A DNA stretch of 64,000 bases from NCBI GenBank assembly GCA_050084985.1, contig JBITNC010000001.1, positions 183,148,001 to 183,212,000 on the forward strand, read 5' to 3'. The notes beneath the pieces were generated by a model, which had not been told where the DNA came from, did no database searches, and saw nothing but the letters and a program-made list of their open reading frames with translations. Position 1 is the stretch's first letter. Each line of letters starts with the position of its first letter. Shown piece by piece: positions 36,341-47,662 of the stretch. This stretch comes from Nageia nagi (Eukaryota; Pinophyta). Both the position numbers and the translations under genes were made by a program.

Positions 36341-38041
36341 ATGAGGTTTGTTTTGGTTGCACTTTTGAATTATGTCCCTTTTTCTATCAAAGTAAAACCA
36401 AAAATACAAAGAATATGGTCACATCTTGCCAAGTCAACCTTAGATACTTATTCTACTTCTGAGATCATGAAGAATGATTTTTATATTGACATTGAAAAGC
36501 TTTTAGCATATTTAGCAAAGAAAGAACAATGTACCATACCTCTTTTTCAATCCTTAGAAAGCCTTGTTAGATCCCATGAAGAGCTAGAGTATAGTTCTTC
36601 CATTCCTTCGCCCTCATCATGGGATGAGTTTGACATTGAAAATAATGAGCCCATCATAAAGATTGAAAACTCATCAACACATCTCATCAAATTAAAATCT
36701 TGTTGTGTATCCCCTTTCAAGACTATAGAACCTAATGAATCCAATTTGCTAAGGGATGAATCAAGTATTAATGCCAAAGGCCTTGATGCAACATCCTATG
36801 CTAAATCATATGACCTCCTAGAGTTAGATACCTTGATGTCTTCACCCCAACCATGGGATGAATATGATATTAAAGAAGAGGAGTTTGACATGAATCTTGA
36901 GGATCTTTCAGAGCATTCCTCAGAATTGCAATTTCATTCTCCTCCCCTTCTAGAGGTTACAATACCTTCTATTGATTCCCATGAATCTCATGATATTCTT
37001 GAGTTCAATGATGAAACTTGTTCATTCGCATCACACGTAGAAATTGGAGAGCCTCACGTAAGAATTAAAAAATCCATAGATTGTATTATTGAATCTCAAG
37101 AATTTCAATCACAAAGAAATGAAAAATATAAAAATAAAATTTCCAAAGCTAACATACATGAGCTTAGGAATGAACATCCATGTGGGGAAACAACACATCA
37201 TGATAATGATACAAAGTTTTATGAGGATGAATGTTGTTCAAACCCACTAAAAATACCTTCAAAATATCAAACTAGCTTGATGAAAAATTGGGAATGTGAT
37301 AAAGAAGATAACCCTACAACAAATAAATTACTTAGGAATATTTTCTATGATGAAAAAGTTAAGAATATTTTGCAAAGGGAATCCCATAAACAAACACAAG
37401 CATGTTCTTCTCATGATCAACATGACAAAACCTTCAACGAGTTTGTTGACAAAATGAGACAAGAAGAGATGAGGCAAAAGCAGGATGTAAAAGCTTATGC
37501 AAACCAAAAGAGTCAAGCTTGGGTGCAATTATCATCACCTCTTAATTACCAAGTATGGAGATATAAAGACTCTTACTCTAATCAACAAAGAGAATTGCCT
37601 CTTGAGAGCTTAGATTATCAACCTCAAAGCTTCTCTTCACAAGCTAGGATAACTGACCCCACCTATCAAAAAACACTTCATAGGGCTAGGTCTTGTATGG
37701 AAGATTTTGATAGAATGACCTTGTATTCCATAAGAACCTCACAAACAAATCCTCAATCTAAGATCTCAAACAAATTCTTCTATGATCCTTACTCCTGTGA
37801 GAAACCCTCATCGCAAGAAAAATGTAGAAAAGCTTTAGCTAAACAATTCAAGGTAGGAGAGATACCCTCTTTTGCGGAGTTGGAGGCAAAGAGAAAACAC
37901 ATAGAGAGAGATTATGAAGAAACTATAAACTTTAGTAAAAGATACGAAGATGTTCAAAGTAAGTTAAAAGAAGAAGCCAAACTTAAAGAAAGGAATATAA
38001 AACTCAAAGAAAAAGAAAAGCAAGAGTTTGACAAACAATGA
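36341..38041 (+). CDS. 566-codon ORF: N-terminal extension upstream of gag in element I
   Basis: Longest open frame of the window. The first 500 residues resemble nothing in O, whose gag starts with MVQTRSM. Only the end (VGEIPSFAELEAKRKHIE, about residue 500 on) matches O (IEEIPSYEELEE). It is acidic and Ser-rich, with two related segments: PSSWDEFDIENNEP near residue 90 and PQPWDEYDIKEEEFD near residue 167, each followed by a similar Ser/Glu spacer. The last 65 residues are highly charged and likely coiled coil. I see no signal peptide or membrane span. It ends in a stop, but gag continues in the same frame, so the stop at 38039-38041 may be decay of one long gag. Function unknown; the position recalls the extra ORF1 before gag in Ogre elements. 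Start at 36341 is the first ATG of the frame. Confidence 0.6.
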   Translation: MRFVLVALLNYVPFSIKVKPKIQRIWSHLAKSTLDTYSTSEIMKNDFYIDIEKLLAYLAKKEQCTIPLFQSLESLVRSHEELEYSSSIPSPSSWDEFDIENNEPIIKIENSSTHLIKLKSCCVSPFKTIEPNESNLLRDESSINAKGLDATSYAKSYDLLELDTLMSSPQPWDEYDIKEEEFDMNLEDLSEHSSELQFHSPPLLEVTIPSIDSHESHDILEFNDETCSFASHVEIGEPHVRIKKSIDCIIESQEFQSQRNEKYKNKISKANIHELRNEHPCGETTHHDNDTKFYEDECCSNPLKIPSKYQTSLMKNWECDKEDNPTTNKLLRNIFYDEKVKNILQRESHKQTQACSSHDQHDKTFNEFVDKMRQEEMRQKQDVKAYANQKSQAWVQLSSPLNYQVWRYKDSYSNQQRELPLESLDYQPQSFSSQARITDPTYQKTLHRARSCMEDFDRMTLYSIRTSQTNPQSKISNKFFYDPYSCEKPSSQEKCRKALAKQFKVGEIPSFAELEAKRKHIERDYEETINFSKRYEDVQSKLKEEAKLKERNIKLKEKEKQEFDKQ

Positions 38042-39190
38042 CAAATTTTTGATAAGGTAAGACAAGAAGTTTGAGATAGTTGGTTACTTCATGAGAAGTC
38101 TCAATAAAATAAAGTACAACCATCTACAACTCTTAGAAATTCAATACAAGGGCATCATTTACCTTCTAATCTTCCATCATTATCATCTTCATCATTATTA
38201 TCAAGATTTCTTTCTGATGATGAATCTTATAATTTAGACCTAAAGTCAAAAAGAAATACCAATCATGGAAGATACCGAAAACATTCTTAGGGTAGTTGGA
38301 TAGATAATAAATTAGAAGATTTCATGAAGGATTTCATGAATAAAGAAATGAACATATCAAGGTTTAATAAGTTGACATATGAAAATATTTTCAATGAACC
38401 CATTCATCCAAGTGTCCCTAAGAAGAAATTACCTTACAACTTTGAAATGCCTAAGATAATTCCTTTTACAGGAAATAAGGATCCTAAGAAACATTTAAGG
38501 TGGTTTAAGTTTTCAAATTACATAATTTCTAATGATGAGGACTTGATGCTACATTTGTTCCCCATGACGCTTGTAGCCCAAGCCCTGGAATGGTATAATA
38601 ATTTACCACGACATAGTATTTATTCATTTTCCCAATTAGCAAACTTGTTCTTACAACATTTTAGGATTTATATCAAAGAGGAATCTTCTATTACGGATCT
38701 TGTAGAACTAAAACAATCTCAGAATGAATCAATTGTTGACTTTGTTTCATGATGGAGGGATATACTCTATGGCATGCCCTATACCTTACCTTAGGAGGAG
38801 TTAGTTAAATTATTCAGTCAAAATTGTTTAAGGCCTATAGCTAGTATATTACAAATCCAACGATATAATACTCTCAAAGAAGTTATTGCTCAAGCAATTA
38901 TAATTGAGAAGGTCAAGATTAAATATGGTGAAATAAAAATTATGAGAAAAGAAAAATATAACAAAAATGAGTATTGTAATTATCACCATCAAAGAGGTCA
39001 TAGTACGAAAAATTGTCTAGCATTGAGAAATAGAACTCAAAATTCAATCAAAGATAATAACTTGGAAGTTGAAGACCATACTTCTACTTCAGATCAAAAT
39101 TCAAAAAATTATCAAGACTCACTTCCTTCATATCAAGTAAATGCAGTATCTATTGTACCTAATTACAGTCAAGTGACACCCACCTAGAAT
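38042..39190 (+). pseudogene. Gag of element I
   Basis: It continues the frame of the upstream ORF with several stops (for example at 38288 and 38750). The core at 38324-38752 has GNKDPKKHLRWFKFSNYIIS, then LALEWYNNLP-like QALEWYNNLPRHS and FLQHFRIYIKEESSITDL, the retrotransposon gag domain. A zinc knuckle CNYHHQRGHSTKNC (about 38972-39013) is of the CX2HX4HX4C type common in Tat elements. O has the same at about 48990. Gag would build the particle; an intact gag would let I be mobilised by a partner's pol. Confidence 0.85.
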
Positions 39191-39780
39191 CCAAGTAATC
39201 AACCTATTATAAGAATAGTTGGAGTTGATACTGGAACTCAAAACATACAAGAAAAACAAATTGATATATCATATAATCAAAAATTCAAAATGCAAGTTCC
39301 TCCATTGATACATCAGCCTATAATTTCTTTTTATGACCATGAGAGACAACAAAACAAGGGACTTAAAGGGTTAGATCCACCCCTCCATGTCATCAGTAAA
39401 GTAAATGGTAAAATTGTTAAGAGGATATTGATAGATGAAGGTTAGATGTCAATATCATATCTACATTGGCATATCACAAATTGAATATTCCTTTCTCTCA
39501 TATTTCTTTACCGTCATTACAAATAAAAGCATTTAATAATGCCTTATGTTCAACAATAGGGTCAATAGTGTTACCCATCACCATTGGATGTAAGACGATA
39601 CAAACATCATTATATATCATTGAAGGGAACATTGAACAATATAATATTCTTTTAGGTAGACCATGGATTCAAGAAATGGAATGTGTCCCATCTACATTTC
39701 ATGGTTGTCTAAAATACATTCATGATGGAGTACTCCATTGTGTATAAAGAGATGAAAATCCATACTCACATTATCATCGA
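39191..39780 (+). pseudogene. Aspartic protease of element I
   Basis: KGLDPPLHVISKVNGK, then RILIDEG with a stop and frameshift right after the active site. The second frame, 39466-39747, has LPSLQIKAFNNALCSTIGSI and ILLGRPWIQEME. The catalytic triplet is DEG, as in O, where DTG or DSG is usual and DGG is common in related plant elements. Homology to O fades near 39780, just past the protease, where pol is missing. Confidence 0.85.
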
Positions 39781-40822
39781 AAATGAAACCTCCTATGCAA
39801 AATTCAAAGGGAAGATCATCATCCATCTTTGCTAGGCAAAGACATAATCATAAAGGTATGAGATGGAAATTAAAATCCAAAGATGATTACAATGATGGAA
39901 TGCAATCATCGAAGAAACCTAAGAGAGTGGTAGATCATATAATGAAAGAAAACCTAAAGCCTAAGTCAATAAAATATGATAAGTATGGACATCATGTTTA
40001 TCATCATCATTGGGGCATGATACTAAACATTGCCACCAATTAAATCATGCCTTCATGATTTGATGGATGATAGACGATTTGAAGTAGATATACCTTTATT
40101 GATAGATAACAATTTACATCATCTAAAAAATACATATATACATTCCACACAATTAAATAATGATGAATTATGTTATTTGCATAAGGATATTCGATCTCCT
40201 TCTCATCATTCATATTGGGGTAGTTGTCCCCCATCTTACTTTTGATCTCCTCATGTTTTACATAGAGCACATTGGGGCAATTGCCCTTCATCAAAAAAAA
40301 AAAAAAGATCATCAAAACATGATTTAGAAATCACACACAACATCAAAATATGATTAAAAACTAAAATGATCATATCTGATTTTGAAATAGGTTATAATAT
40401 GTTTATGGCATTTCCATGTCTTCCCCTTTTCCACTTCATATTTATCCCCCATTATGTTGGAATATTTGAGTATTAGATTATATTCTAACAATTCATCAAG
40501 GCATATATACTATACATCATCCATGATCACTTCCATACCATTATACAAATATGTTTAATACTTATTGTAAAAGAAATAGTTTATGAAATTAATATTCTTA
40601 TTGACTTTATCAACCTTCATCATGAAATTCTTGAAACTTTGGATGATAAACAAACATGAATATGATACACTTAAGGTTATTATGGACTCATACACATCTT
40701 CACATTTAAATAATCTTAAAATAGTCAAGAATGAGGTGTTACAAGAGCATGATTTCGAGCGAAAGTATTACATGTTCATCCTATTATTCACTTCATCTCA
40801 AACCCAAGAATCATTTGATATA
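39781..40822. other. Junction region after the protease in I, pol absent
   Basis: About 1 kb with His/Tyr-rich short open frames (39783-40043, 40030-40245) that I do not recognise and no RT or integrase motif in any frame. A poly-A run lies at 40294-40306. This is where O has RT to integrase, so I carries a deletion or replacement here. Confidence 0.55.
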
Positions 40823-41200
40823 TAAAAAAAAAGAGGAGGTGAAAAGAGATGATAAAAAAAAAGAAAAAAAAAAAGAATTATTACATTATATCAATGATTC
40901 TTGGGTGATTACAATATCCTCTACCGGGGCTATGAACGCTTGACTGGTAGTAGAGCAAGGTTGTAGCAAGATCAAGGGTTAATCCTCATCAAGACTATGG
41001 ATGCTTGTTTGGCAATGGGGCATACCTTACGAGTGGCAACATGTCCATATTGGTTAGTGACCTTCTTTCCTATGGACCTCTGTACATTTCATATGGATGA
41101 AATAGCTTATATATTTTATGCTCTTGTGACATTTAGTTTGAGATTGTCTAGAGATGGAAATAAACATCATTGCACACACATGAGTCTATGATAATTTTGA
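40823..41200 (+). other. Purine tract and 3' block shared with O
   Basis: A purine run at 40823-40876 is followed by a block (40889-41130) that matches the reverse complement of 30050-30265 in O. It includes a CTATGGATGCTTG-type duplicated segment. Homology with the O 3' region therefore resumes after the pol deletion. Confidence 0.7.
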
Positions 41201-43730
41201 GAACATCATGAATTTGTTTTATATCATCTAAAGAAGAAAAAATCTAATGATGATTGGTTAATATGGTCAACTTGAATATTATGATCATTACATTTCTTCA
41301 TCACCCCATGCCTCCATCCCATACTATTTATTATTACATAGTAATTAATATACACTTATATTTATCAATCCTTGATGAGTTGATTAGTTTATCTCTCTAA
41401 ATACTCAATACATCCTATGTCCATTCATTTGTTATACTATTTTCATATTAACATCCACCACCCTCCATACACATTATACTATACCAACTTTCATATTTTA
41501 TTATCCAACATCCATATATTTCTTAATCCATCTTTACCGATTATTAAATTGGAGGTGCTTCCATATTATTTGAGAAAAAGAGCAAGTAATTGCTCTCTCC
41601 ATTAAATATGGGAGTCAACATTGTTGTTGTTAAAACCTTTTGCTTCTATTCTTATCCACAAGTTTAAGCAAGAAATTGCCCTTAGTAGATTGATAAAAGT
41701 CAACCCTAGAACATTGTTAAATTTTATAGCTTCCATTATTCTTTGGGATCGAGAATAAGAAATTATTCTCCCCATTGAATTGGAAGTCAATGTTCTTTTC
41801 CTATCATATCCCATCCATTTCAACTCCCTAGAACATCGTTAGAAAAGCTTCCATCATTCCTTGGGATCGAGAGTAAGAAATTGCTCTTCCCTTTGAATTG
41901 AAATTGATGTTCTTCTTCCTTTCCATTCATTATCATCTACCCATAAATTGAATGTGTGTTACATCTTGTTCCATATCCTTTGCACATGTTATCATAAAAT
42001 AAAAAGTATTAGCATCAAGTTTGGTAAATGATACAATCTAATACTCAATTTTTCAAATCATTATCCTTAAATTTGAAGATATTTAAGAATATCAAGATCA
42101 ACATTTAAAAGATAAAAATACAATAATAATCCCATACGTATTTAATGGATAATTGTTATAATCATATTCCTCATCATGAATCTTTGATGATATCAAATTA
42201 TAAACAATTCCATCCTGAAATCTTTTTGCAAGAAATGATAATGAAACCCATTCTGCTGGGAAATAGTAAATTATCAAACATTAAAATGTTATCTACTTTG
42301 AAAGGACTCCACGTCACATACATGCTAACGGCATAGAGCCTATGGAATAAAGTGTTCCATTAAATAGCATTTGTAGACAAGCATGATACTTAGTAAAATG
42401 TAGAACTTATTTTCAAAATACTTTGATTGCAAAAATTCAAAAAGTTTATGTTTGATCATAATTTGGGGCAACTATGATTGTCCATGACCCAAAGCAAATC
42501 ATTTGCCTCTACCATCAACCAACAAAATCAAGATTTAAAATATTTGTACATAAGTTGATAAACTCAAGTGTATAAGTTTGACTTAACCACTTACTAATCC
42601 TAGGTATATTATCACTTAGTAGCCTAGTGGTATTTGTATAAGTCTACAATGATAACATATTAGTTTGTTTGTATCTTCTTAAGATACTTGAATATGTTTG
42701 CTCACCACATCATGTATCACATATGCATTTAAGTTTTATGAAAAAATCGTATGTGATTACACACAAGTGCAACCATTTGTCATATTCATACATCACATAT
42801 ATGTACTCATGGGAATAAGTCAAAACATGAAGAAGATAACCAAATAAACATGCAAACTCGATCATAAATAATTTCATCATGAATCCTTGATAGGACAAGC
42901 ACCATTTATTGTTTATGATCTTACAATGAATCATGAACTCCCTAGTTCAAATCATATGTCATGTTATGCATGTTTAGTCATCACTTATTGTTATAGTATT
43001 CAAGAAATCCTAGTCATCAAAAAGCATGATTCTAATGATTTTTGCAAAACCTACCTTTCTAGAGTAAAACATAATAATCAAAATTCAAATCAATGCACAC
43101 AAAGGGCATTTCATGTCATATACTTGACTCAGCTCCATACATTCCTTGGGATAAACACAAGACACCCATGTAATGATATATGGAAACAAGCCTTTAGTAC
43201 CTATTTGGTGCACAACCAACATGTGTTCAAAATACTTCAATTGCAAAGCTCAAGAAATCATACCTGGATAACTGGGATAAATACAACTTCCCCATGAGCT
43301 AAAATCAAACCTTATATTCACCTATAAATGATTGAAATAATAAGGTTAGAATCACTTTACATTCATCTTACTTGTTCACTAGCTAATATATATTAGTTTT
43401 TTTGAATAGTCTATCATCATCGTCATTACATCATTAGTCAGTTCAAAAGGGGTCATAATGCTAAGATCAGCATCACAATCAAAGTAAGCCCATGATCACA
43501 TGGCAATATCCATGGCTACATCTCTCTTGAAATGTACTCAAAACATTGTTAATTAGAAAATTGAAAGTTATATGTCTACTCACGATTAAGGTAATTAGGA
43601 TCACCTATAACCTAAAATAAGATATTTATGCTCAATATGATTCTAAAATACTTATGCAAAAGATCATAATGAAACCCATTCTACTAGGTCAAAAGCAGAG
43701 AAAAATAAAAGATGACTTGTATATACAAAA
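41201..43730. other. Repeat-rich 3' region of I without genes
   Basis: Low-complexity AT-rich sequence. Decayed repeats include TGGGATCGAGA-type units at 41746 and 41867 with GAAATTGCTCT-type tails. Another decayed pair is AATGAAACCCATTCT at 42241 and 43670. A third is TTTTCAAAATACTT..TTGCAAA near 42411 and 43226, with a relative at 44000. No coding sequence and no PMD; this occupies the place of aORF1. Confidence 0.55.
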
Positions 43731-43731
43731 C

Positions 43732-44025
43732 AAGCTTCCTATCACATACTCGCTTCGACATGCATAGACAAACTAGAGTCTTGTCATGTAACTACCATAA
43801 ACAACACACAGTATAGAGATAAGCACAAGTGAAGTTTTGATATACAACATCACTACCTCAAAATTGTATACATCAAATAAGCTTATCATCACATACTCAC
43901 TTCGTTATGCAGAGACAAACTAGAGTCTTGTCATGCAACTACCATAAATAGCATATAGTATGGAGATTGACACAAGTGTATTTTTGATGTATTACAATAT
44001 CATTTTCAAAATGTATCAATTGTAA
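43732..44025. repeat. Tandem duplication of 147 bp in I
   Basis: AAGCTTCCTATCACATACTC at 43732 recurs as AAGCTTATCATCACATACTC at 43879. GACAAACTAGAGTCTTGTCA lies in both units at the same offset. Confidence 0.9.
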
Positions 44026-44621
44026 AAGTTAAAAAATCATATTCAGCCATGGCAAGGGCTATCCTCATGACAACATCGGATGATGAAATATATATAAATA
44101 ACAAGTTTTGATTTAGAGAAGCTATAATTATATCCTACCAAAAGATCTTAAGCTTTATATGAAAAAATATTTTGATGATATTTCTTAAAAATATCATTAA
44201 CATTTACAAATATCAAAGGAGATAAAATGTGATGTATCATTGTTACAGGAGATCATCTTGAAACCCCGTTGTCAGGACAAAGGACAACACCATCAAACTC
44301 ATATACTAAAGAGGACTTATACGGTACATGTGTGCTTAGACATGCAAAATGACATAATAGAAATGTCATGCAACTGTCACACAAGCTCAACACATTATCA
44401 TACCAAAAATAGTCACTTCTGAAGTATATTCAAATTTGTTTTCAAAAATACATCAAATGTAAAATGAAAACACATTTTATCATGATTTGATCAAAATTTT
44501 GATTCATTTAAGAAATTGAGTCAAAACTTATATCATAAAAAAGCAACAATGAATAATCAAGCGATAAAGATTCTCATTCTATGTTTTTGAAATTATCAGT
44601 CGCATTTTCGGTTGATAATTC
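44026..44621. other. I 3' untranslated region homologous to O
   Basis: 44235-44600 matches the reverse complement of about 25880-26235 in O (shared blocks GTCAGGACAAAGGACAACAC and CATATACTAAAGAGGACTTA). The O segment from 26260 to 28930, which holds the PMD ORF, has no counterpart here. Confidence 0.75.
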
Positions 44622-44635
44622 AAAAAGGGGCAAAA
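44622..44635 (+). promoter_or_regulatory. Polypurine tract of I
   Basis: AAAAAGGGGCAAAA directly before the LTR start TGTAGACACC at 44636, identical to the tract of O. Confidence 0.92.
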
Positions 44636-45482
44636 TGTAGACACCTAAAAATGTCCCCTTGTTAACTAGTAAACATTGAACTAAACATAACTCTTTATAC
44701 AAGCCTTAAACAAGCTTGAAAACTCCATTATTGGATATCTCTCATCGATTACATACAAAATGAGTGGTCACATGACCCCTTTTCGATAAAAATTGACTAT
44801 TTGGTGGTCATTTTAACATTGTTATAAAAATGGAAAACCAGTCGCTGGTGACCCAAAACAAACGTTGGCGTTTTGAGCTAGTCATCGACGTCCGCCTAGT
44901 AAATGTTGGTGACTCTATAATAGTCGAATAGAAGCCAAAATAGTGAGAGAAAGTTGAAATGTTTCAACTTTCCAAGATGAGGTGGATAGAGGGGGTTAGT
45001 TATGACCTACAATGGCTATTCACTTCCTCTTACCAGCCTTGAAACATCTCATCCAAAATCTATGAATACAAGCTAATACAAAGCAAATTGGGGAGAATCT
45101 TGACCCAAATTTGAAGTAGGGTATTGCTACCAAAATCTTGTGAGCTTATACATTTTATTGTTTTATGTTAGCTTCAATTTAATGTGTCATACATAGATGC
45201 TTTGATGTTATTGTCTTTTGCATGTGTGTAGGATTTACAGGTTGTCCACATCAAGGAGAGAAGCAAGCAAATCAAAAACAATGAAGATCTAACACCTTAT
45301 TTTGGCAAATGGCATTTGTAAAAGTCCCTTCCAAGGGAAAATTGTAGTTTGAGTTGAAAATCAATATCAATTCATAATTATAGCATTTTTATCTATTTTG
45401 TATAATTTGAGGTTCAGTGAAGATTTAAGAATAATTTGTATTTCATGTTATTCTACATTCCAGCTCTATTTTCACTACAACA
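44636..45482 (+). repeat. 3' LTR of element I
   Basis: TGTAGACACC...CTACAACA, 847 bp. Same subfamily as 34120-34968, with TATGAATA at 45061-45068 and the 20-bp array at 44838-44926. Confidence 0.93.
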
Positions 45483-45487
45483 CTATG

Positions 45488-46660
45488 ATTAAGCATATAA
45501 TGTCAGAGCTTTTTAGTAGCAAAAATGATAGCAAGATATAATTTTTCCAAATATATGTACTTAATCTCGTAGCTCACTAGGGTTCTACTTAGATAATATA
45601 TAGCTTGCTCTTTATTGTGTTCATTCTTTTGAGCAAGCATTGTTCCTAAAGCATTTTCAGTAGTAGAGACATCTTTTCTTGGTGGACTTAAGATAGGAGG
45701 TGATAATAAATATTTTTTAATTTCATCGAATGCATCTTATTGTTTTTTGCCCCAATGATATTCGACTCCCTTTTTTAACAATTTTGTAAATGGTTTACAT
45801 TTATCAGAAAGATGAGCTATAAACCTTCTAATGGCTTGTAACTTGCCCTGTAAACTTTGTAATTATTTTAGATTTATAGGAGGTGGCATGTCTACTACTG
45901 CCTTCACTTTACTAGGATCTATTTCAATTCCTCGTTGAGACATAATAAATCCTAATAATTTTCTCAAAGTTACACCAAAAACACATTTTTTTGGATTTAA
46001 TCTTACTTTATGTTCCAATAATCTATCCATGACTTTAATTAGATCTTTTCCATGATCTACTTGATATTTAGATCTAACCAACAAATCATCAACATAATCT
46101 ACTACTATGTCGTGCATATAATCATGGAATATATAAGTCATAGCCCTTTGATAAGTTGCCCTGGCATTTTTTAATCCAAAAGGCATAACTTTATAACAAA
46201 AGGTACCCCAAGGAGTTATAAAGGCCATTTTATGTTGATCTTCAGTAGCTATTTTTATTTGATTATAACTAGAAAATCCATCCATTAATGATAACATATC
46301 ATGTCCTGATGTCGAATCTACCAAACTATTAATGCTAGGTAGAGGGAAATCATCTTTAGGATAAGCTTTGTTAAGATCACAAAAATCTATGCATATTCTT
46401 ATTTTTCCACTTGGTTTTTTCACAGGTACCATATTGGATATCCAATCTGAGTAGTCTATAGGTTGTATGAATTTAGCTTCTAATAATTTTTGGAGTTCTT
46501 CTTTGACTCTTAATACTATAGTAGGATGCATTTTACATAATTTTTGTTTAACAGGTTTAGCATCCAGCTTTAATGCTAAATTATGCACTACTAATTTGGG
46601 ATCTATTCTAGGCATGTCAGCATATGACCATGCAAACACCTTTTCTCATTCTTTTAATAA
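45488..46660 (-). pseudogene. O reverse transcriptase and start of tether RNase H
   Basis: The RT is nearly intact: 46639-45863 is open for 258 codons. It contains MFAWSYADMP, WISNMVPVKKPSGKIRICID, LMDGFSSYNQIKI, PFGLKNARATYQRAM and the catalytic YVDDLLV (about 46100). After a stop come FTKLLKKG, SPPILSPP and KEQAIYYLSRTLVSYEI, the RNase H fold that serves as a connection domain in Tat elements. At 45488 the reading is cut by element I and resumes at 34114. It copies element RNA to DNA. Confidence 0.93.
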
Positions 46661-47640
46661 GGTTGTAATTTCTTCTTGTTCATTTTCTGTGAGGTTCTCC
46701 CCTAATTGAATAATTTTAGGATTTTGACGATCATTACTAATATTTATTTCTAGGACCTTTTCAGTAAGCATATGCAACCCTTCTTCTAATTGATTCGGTA
46801 CTGGTATCCAGCCATTGTCATTAACACTATATTCTTCATCGTATTCTTGAGTTTGTTCATTCGTGCATACTTGATTTTCATAGGAACCAAATATGTAATC
46901 TATGTTTTTGAATTCATGTATAGAGGGATTGGACGATATAAGAGAAAAATCAGTAATTACTTCATCTGTAGAAGTATTGGCTATTATTTTGATTAAACTT
47001 TGATTTTCGTTAACTTCATCTATTTGTTCATTATTTTGATCCTCAATATCATTCTCTTTTATTGTAACCATATTTATAGATGGTATATCTAAATATGGAG
47101 TGATTGATGATTCAATATTTTTATTTATTTTTTCTTGTATATCACTTGGTAAGCATGAATGATTCCAGGGTGGCTCAATATTATTAATAAAGAGCATTTC
47201 AATTCCTTCTAAGACATCCATTTCATTTAATCATTCTTCTCTTATATCAATAACTTCTTGCACTATGGATTCTTTCTCTAAAATTTCTTCATTATAATCC
47301 AAATTCTCTTCTCCCAAATTCTCTAATTTAGCAGGATTTTTATATTCATTTTGATAACCCAATCCACTTTTATCAGTGGGATCTTGATATTGTAATTCAA
47401 TTATTTCTCATGGACCCTGTTCATATCGACCCAATCCTCGTCCTTGCCAATTACATTTGTTAAAATAGTTTAAGACAAATGCTCTTGAACATGGTGATAA
47501 ATATTTCATATCATTATTGAAATTTTCTTCATATGTTTGATTGGGTATTGTTGACACATGATCTACTATCCCTGCATAGATAAACATTGTTTGATTAGGT
47601 ACTTCTCCTAAAGGCACTATTTGTCCAATTACACTAGGTG
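46646..47640 (-). pseudogene. O protease-RT linker with G-patch-like motif
   Basis: Two open blocks in the gag-pol frame. The first (47617-47408) ends NWQGRGLGRYEQG, and KSGLGYQNEYKNP follows after a TGA. Glycine motifs of this kind, GxGLGxxxxG, stand between protease and RT in several plant gypsy groups and resemble G-patch RNA-binding motifs. The second (47221-46646) is an acidic, Asn/Glu-rich spacer of 191 codons with no known domain, leading into FAWSYADMP of RT. Confidence 0.75.
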
Positions 47641-47662
47641 ATTCAGATACTTTACCAACTTC

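Larger units (their letters stand above)
34115..45487 (+). mobile_element. Element I: nested non-autonomous (TR-GAG-like) Tat derivative
   Basis: LTRs at 34120-34968 and 44636-45482 are flanked by GTATG (34115-34119) and CTATG (45483-45487), a 5-bp duplication with one mismatch. It lies in the tether RNase H of O. Removing 34120-45482 plus one pentamer brings the two halves of O pol into register: 46639 minus 33945 minus 11368 is 1326, or 442 codons. The interior has a primer site, a leader related to O, a long novel N-terminal ORF, gag and protease. No RT, RNase H, integrase or PMD follows. It would have needed pol from an O-like partner. Confidence 0.93.

Noticed and set aside
42887-43297. 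136-codon plus-strand ORF in the 3' region of I
   Set aside because: Located in decayed repeat-rich sequence, no domain, His/Asn/Ser-rich composition, and repeat blocks run through it. Likely chance.
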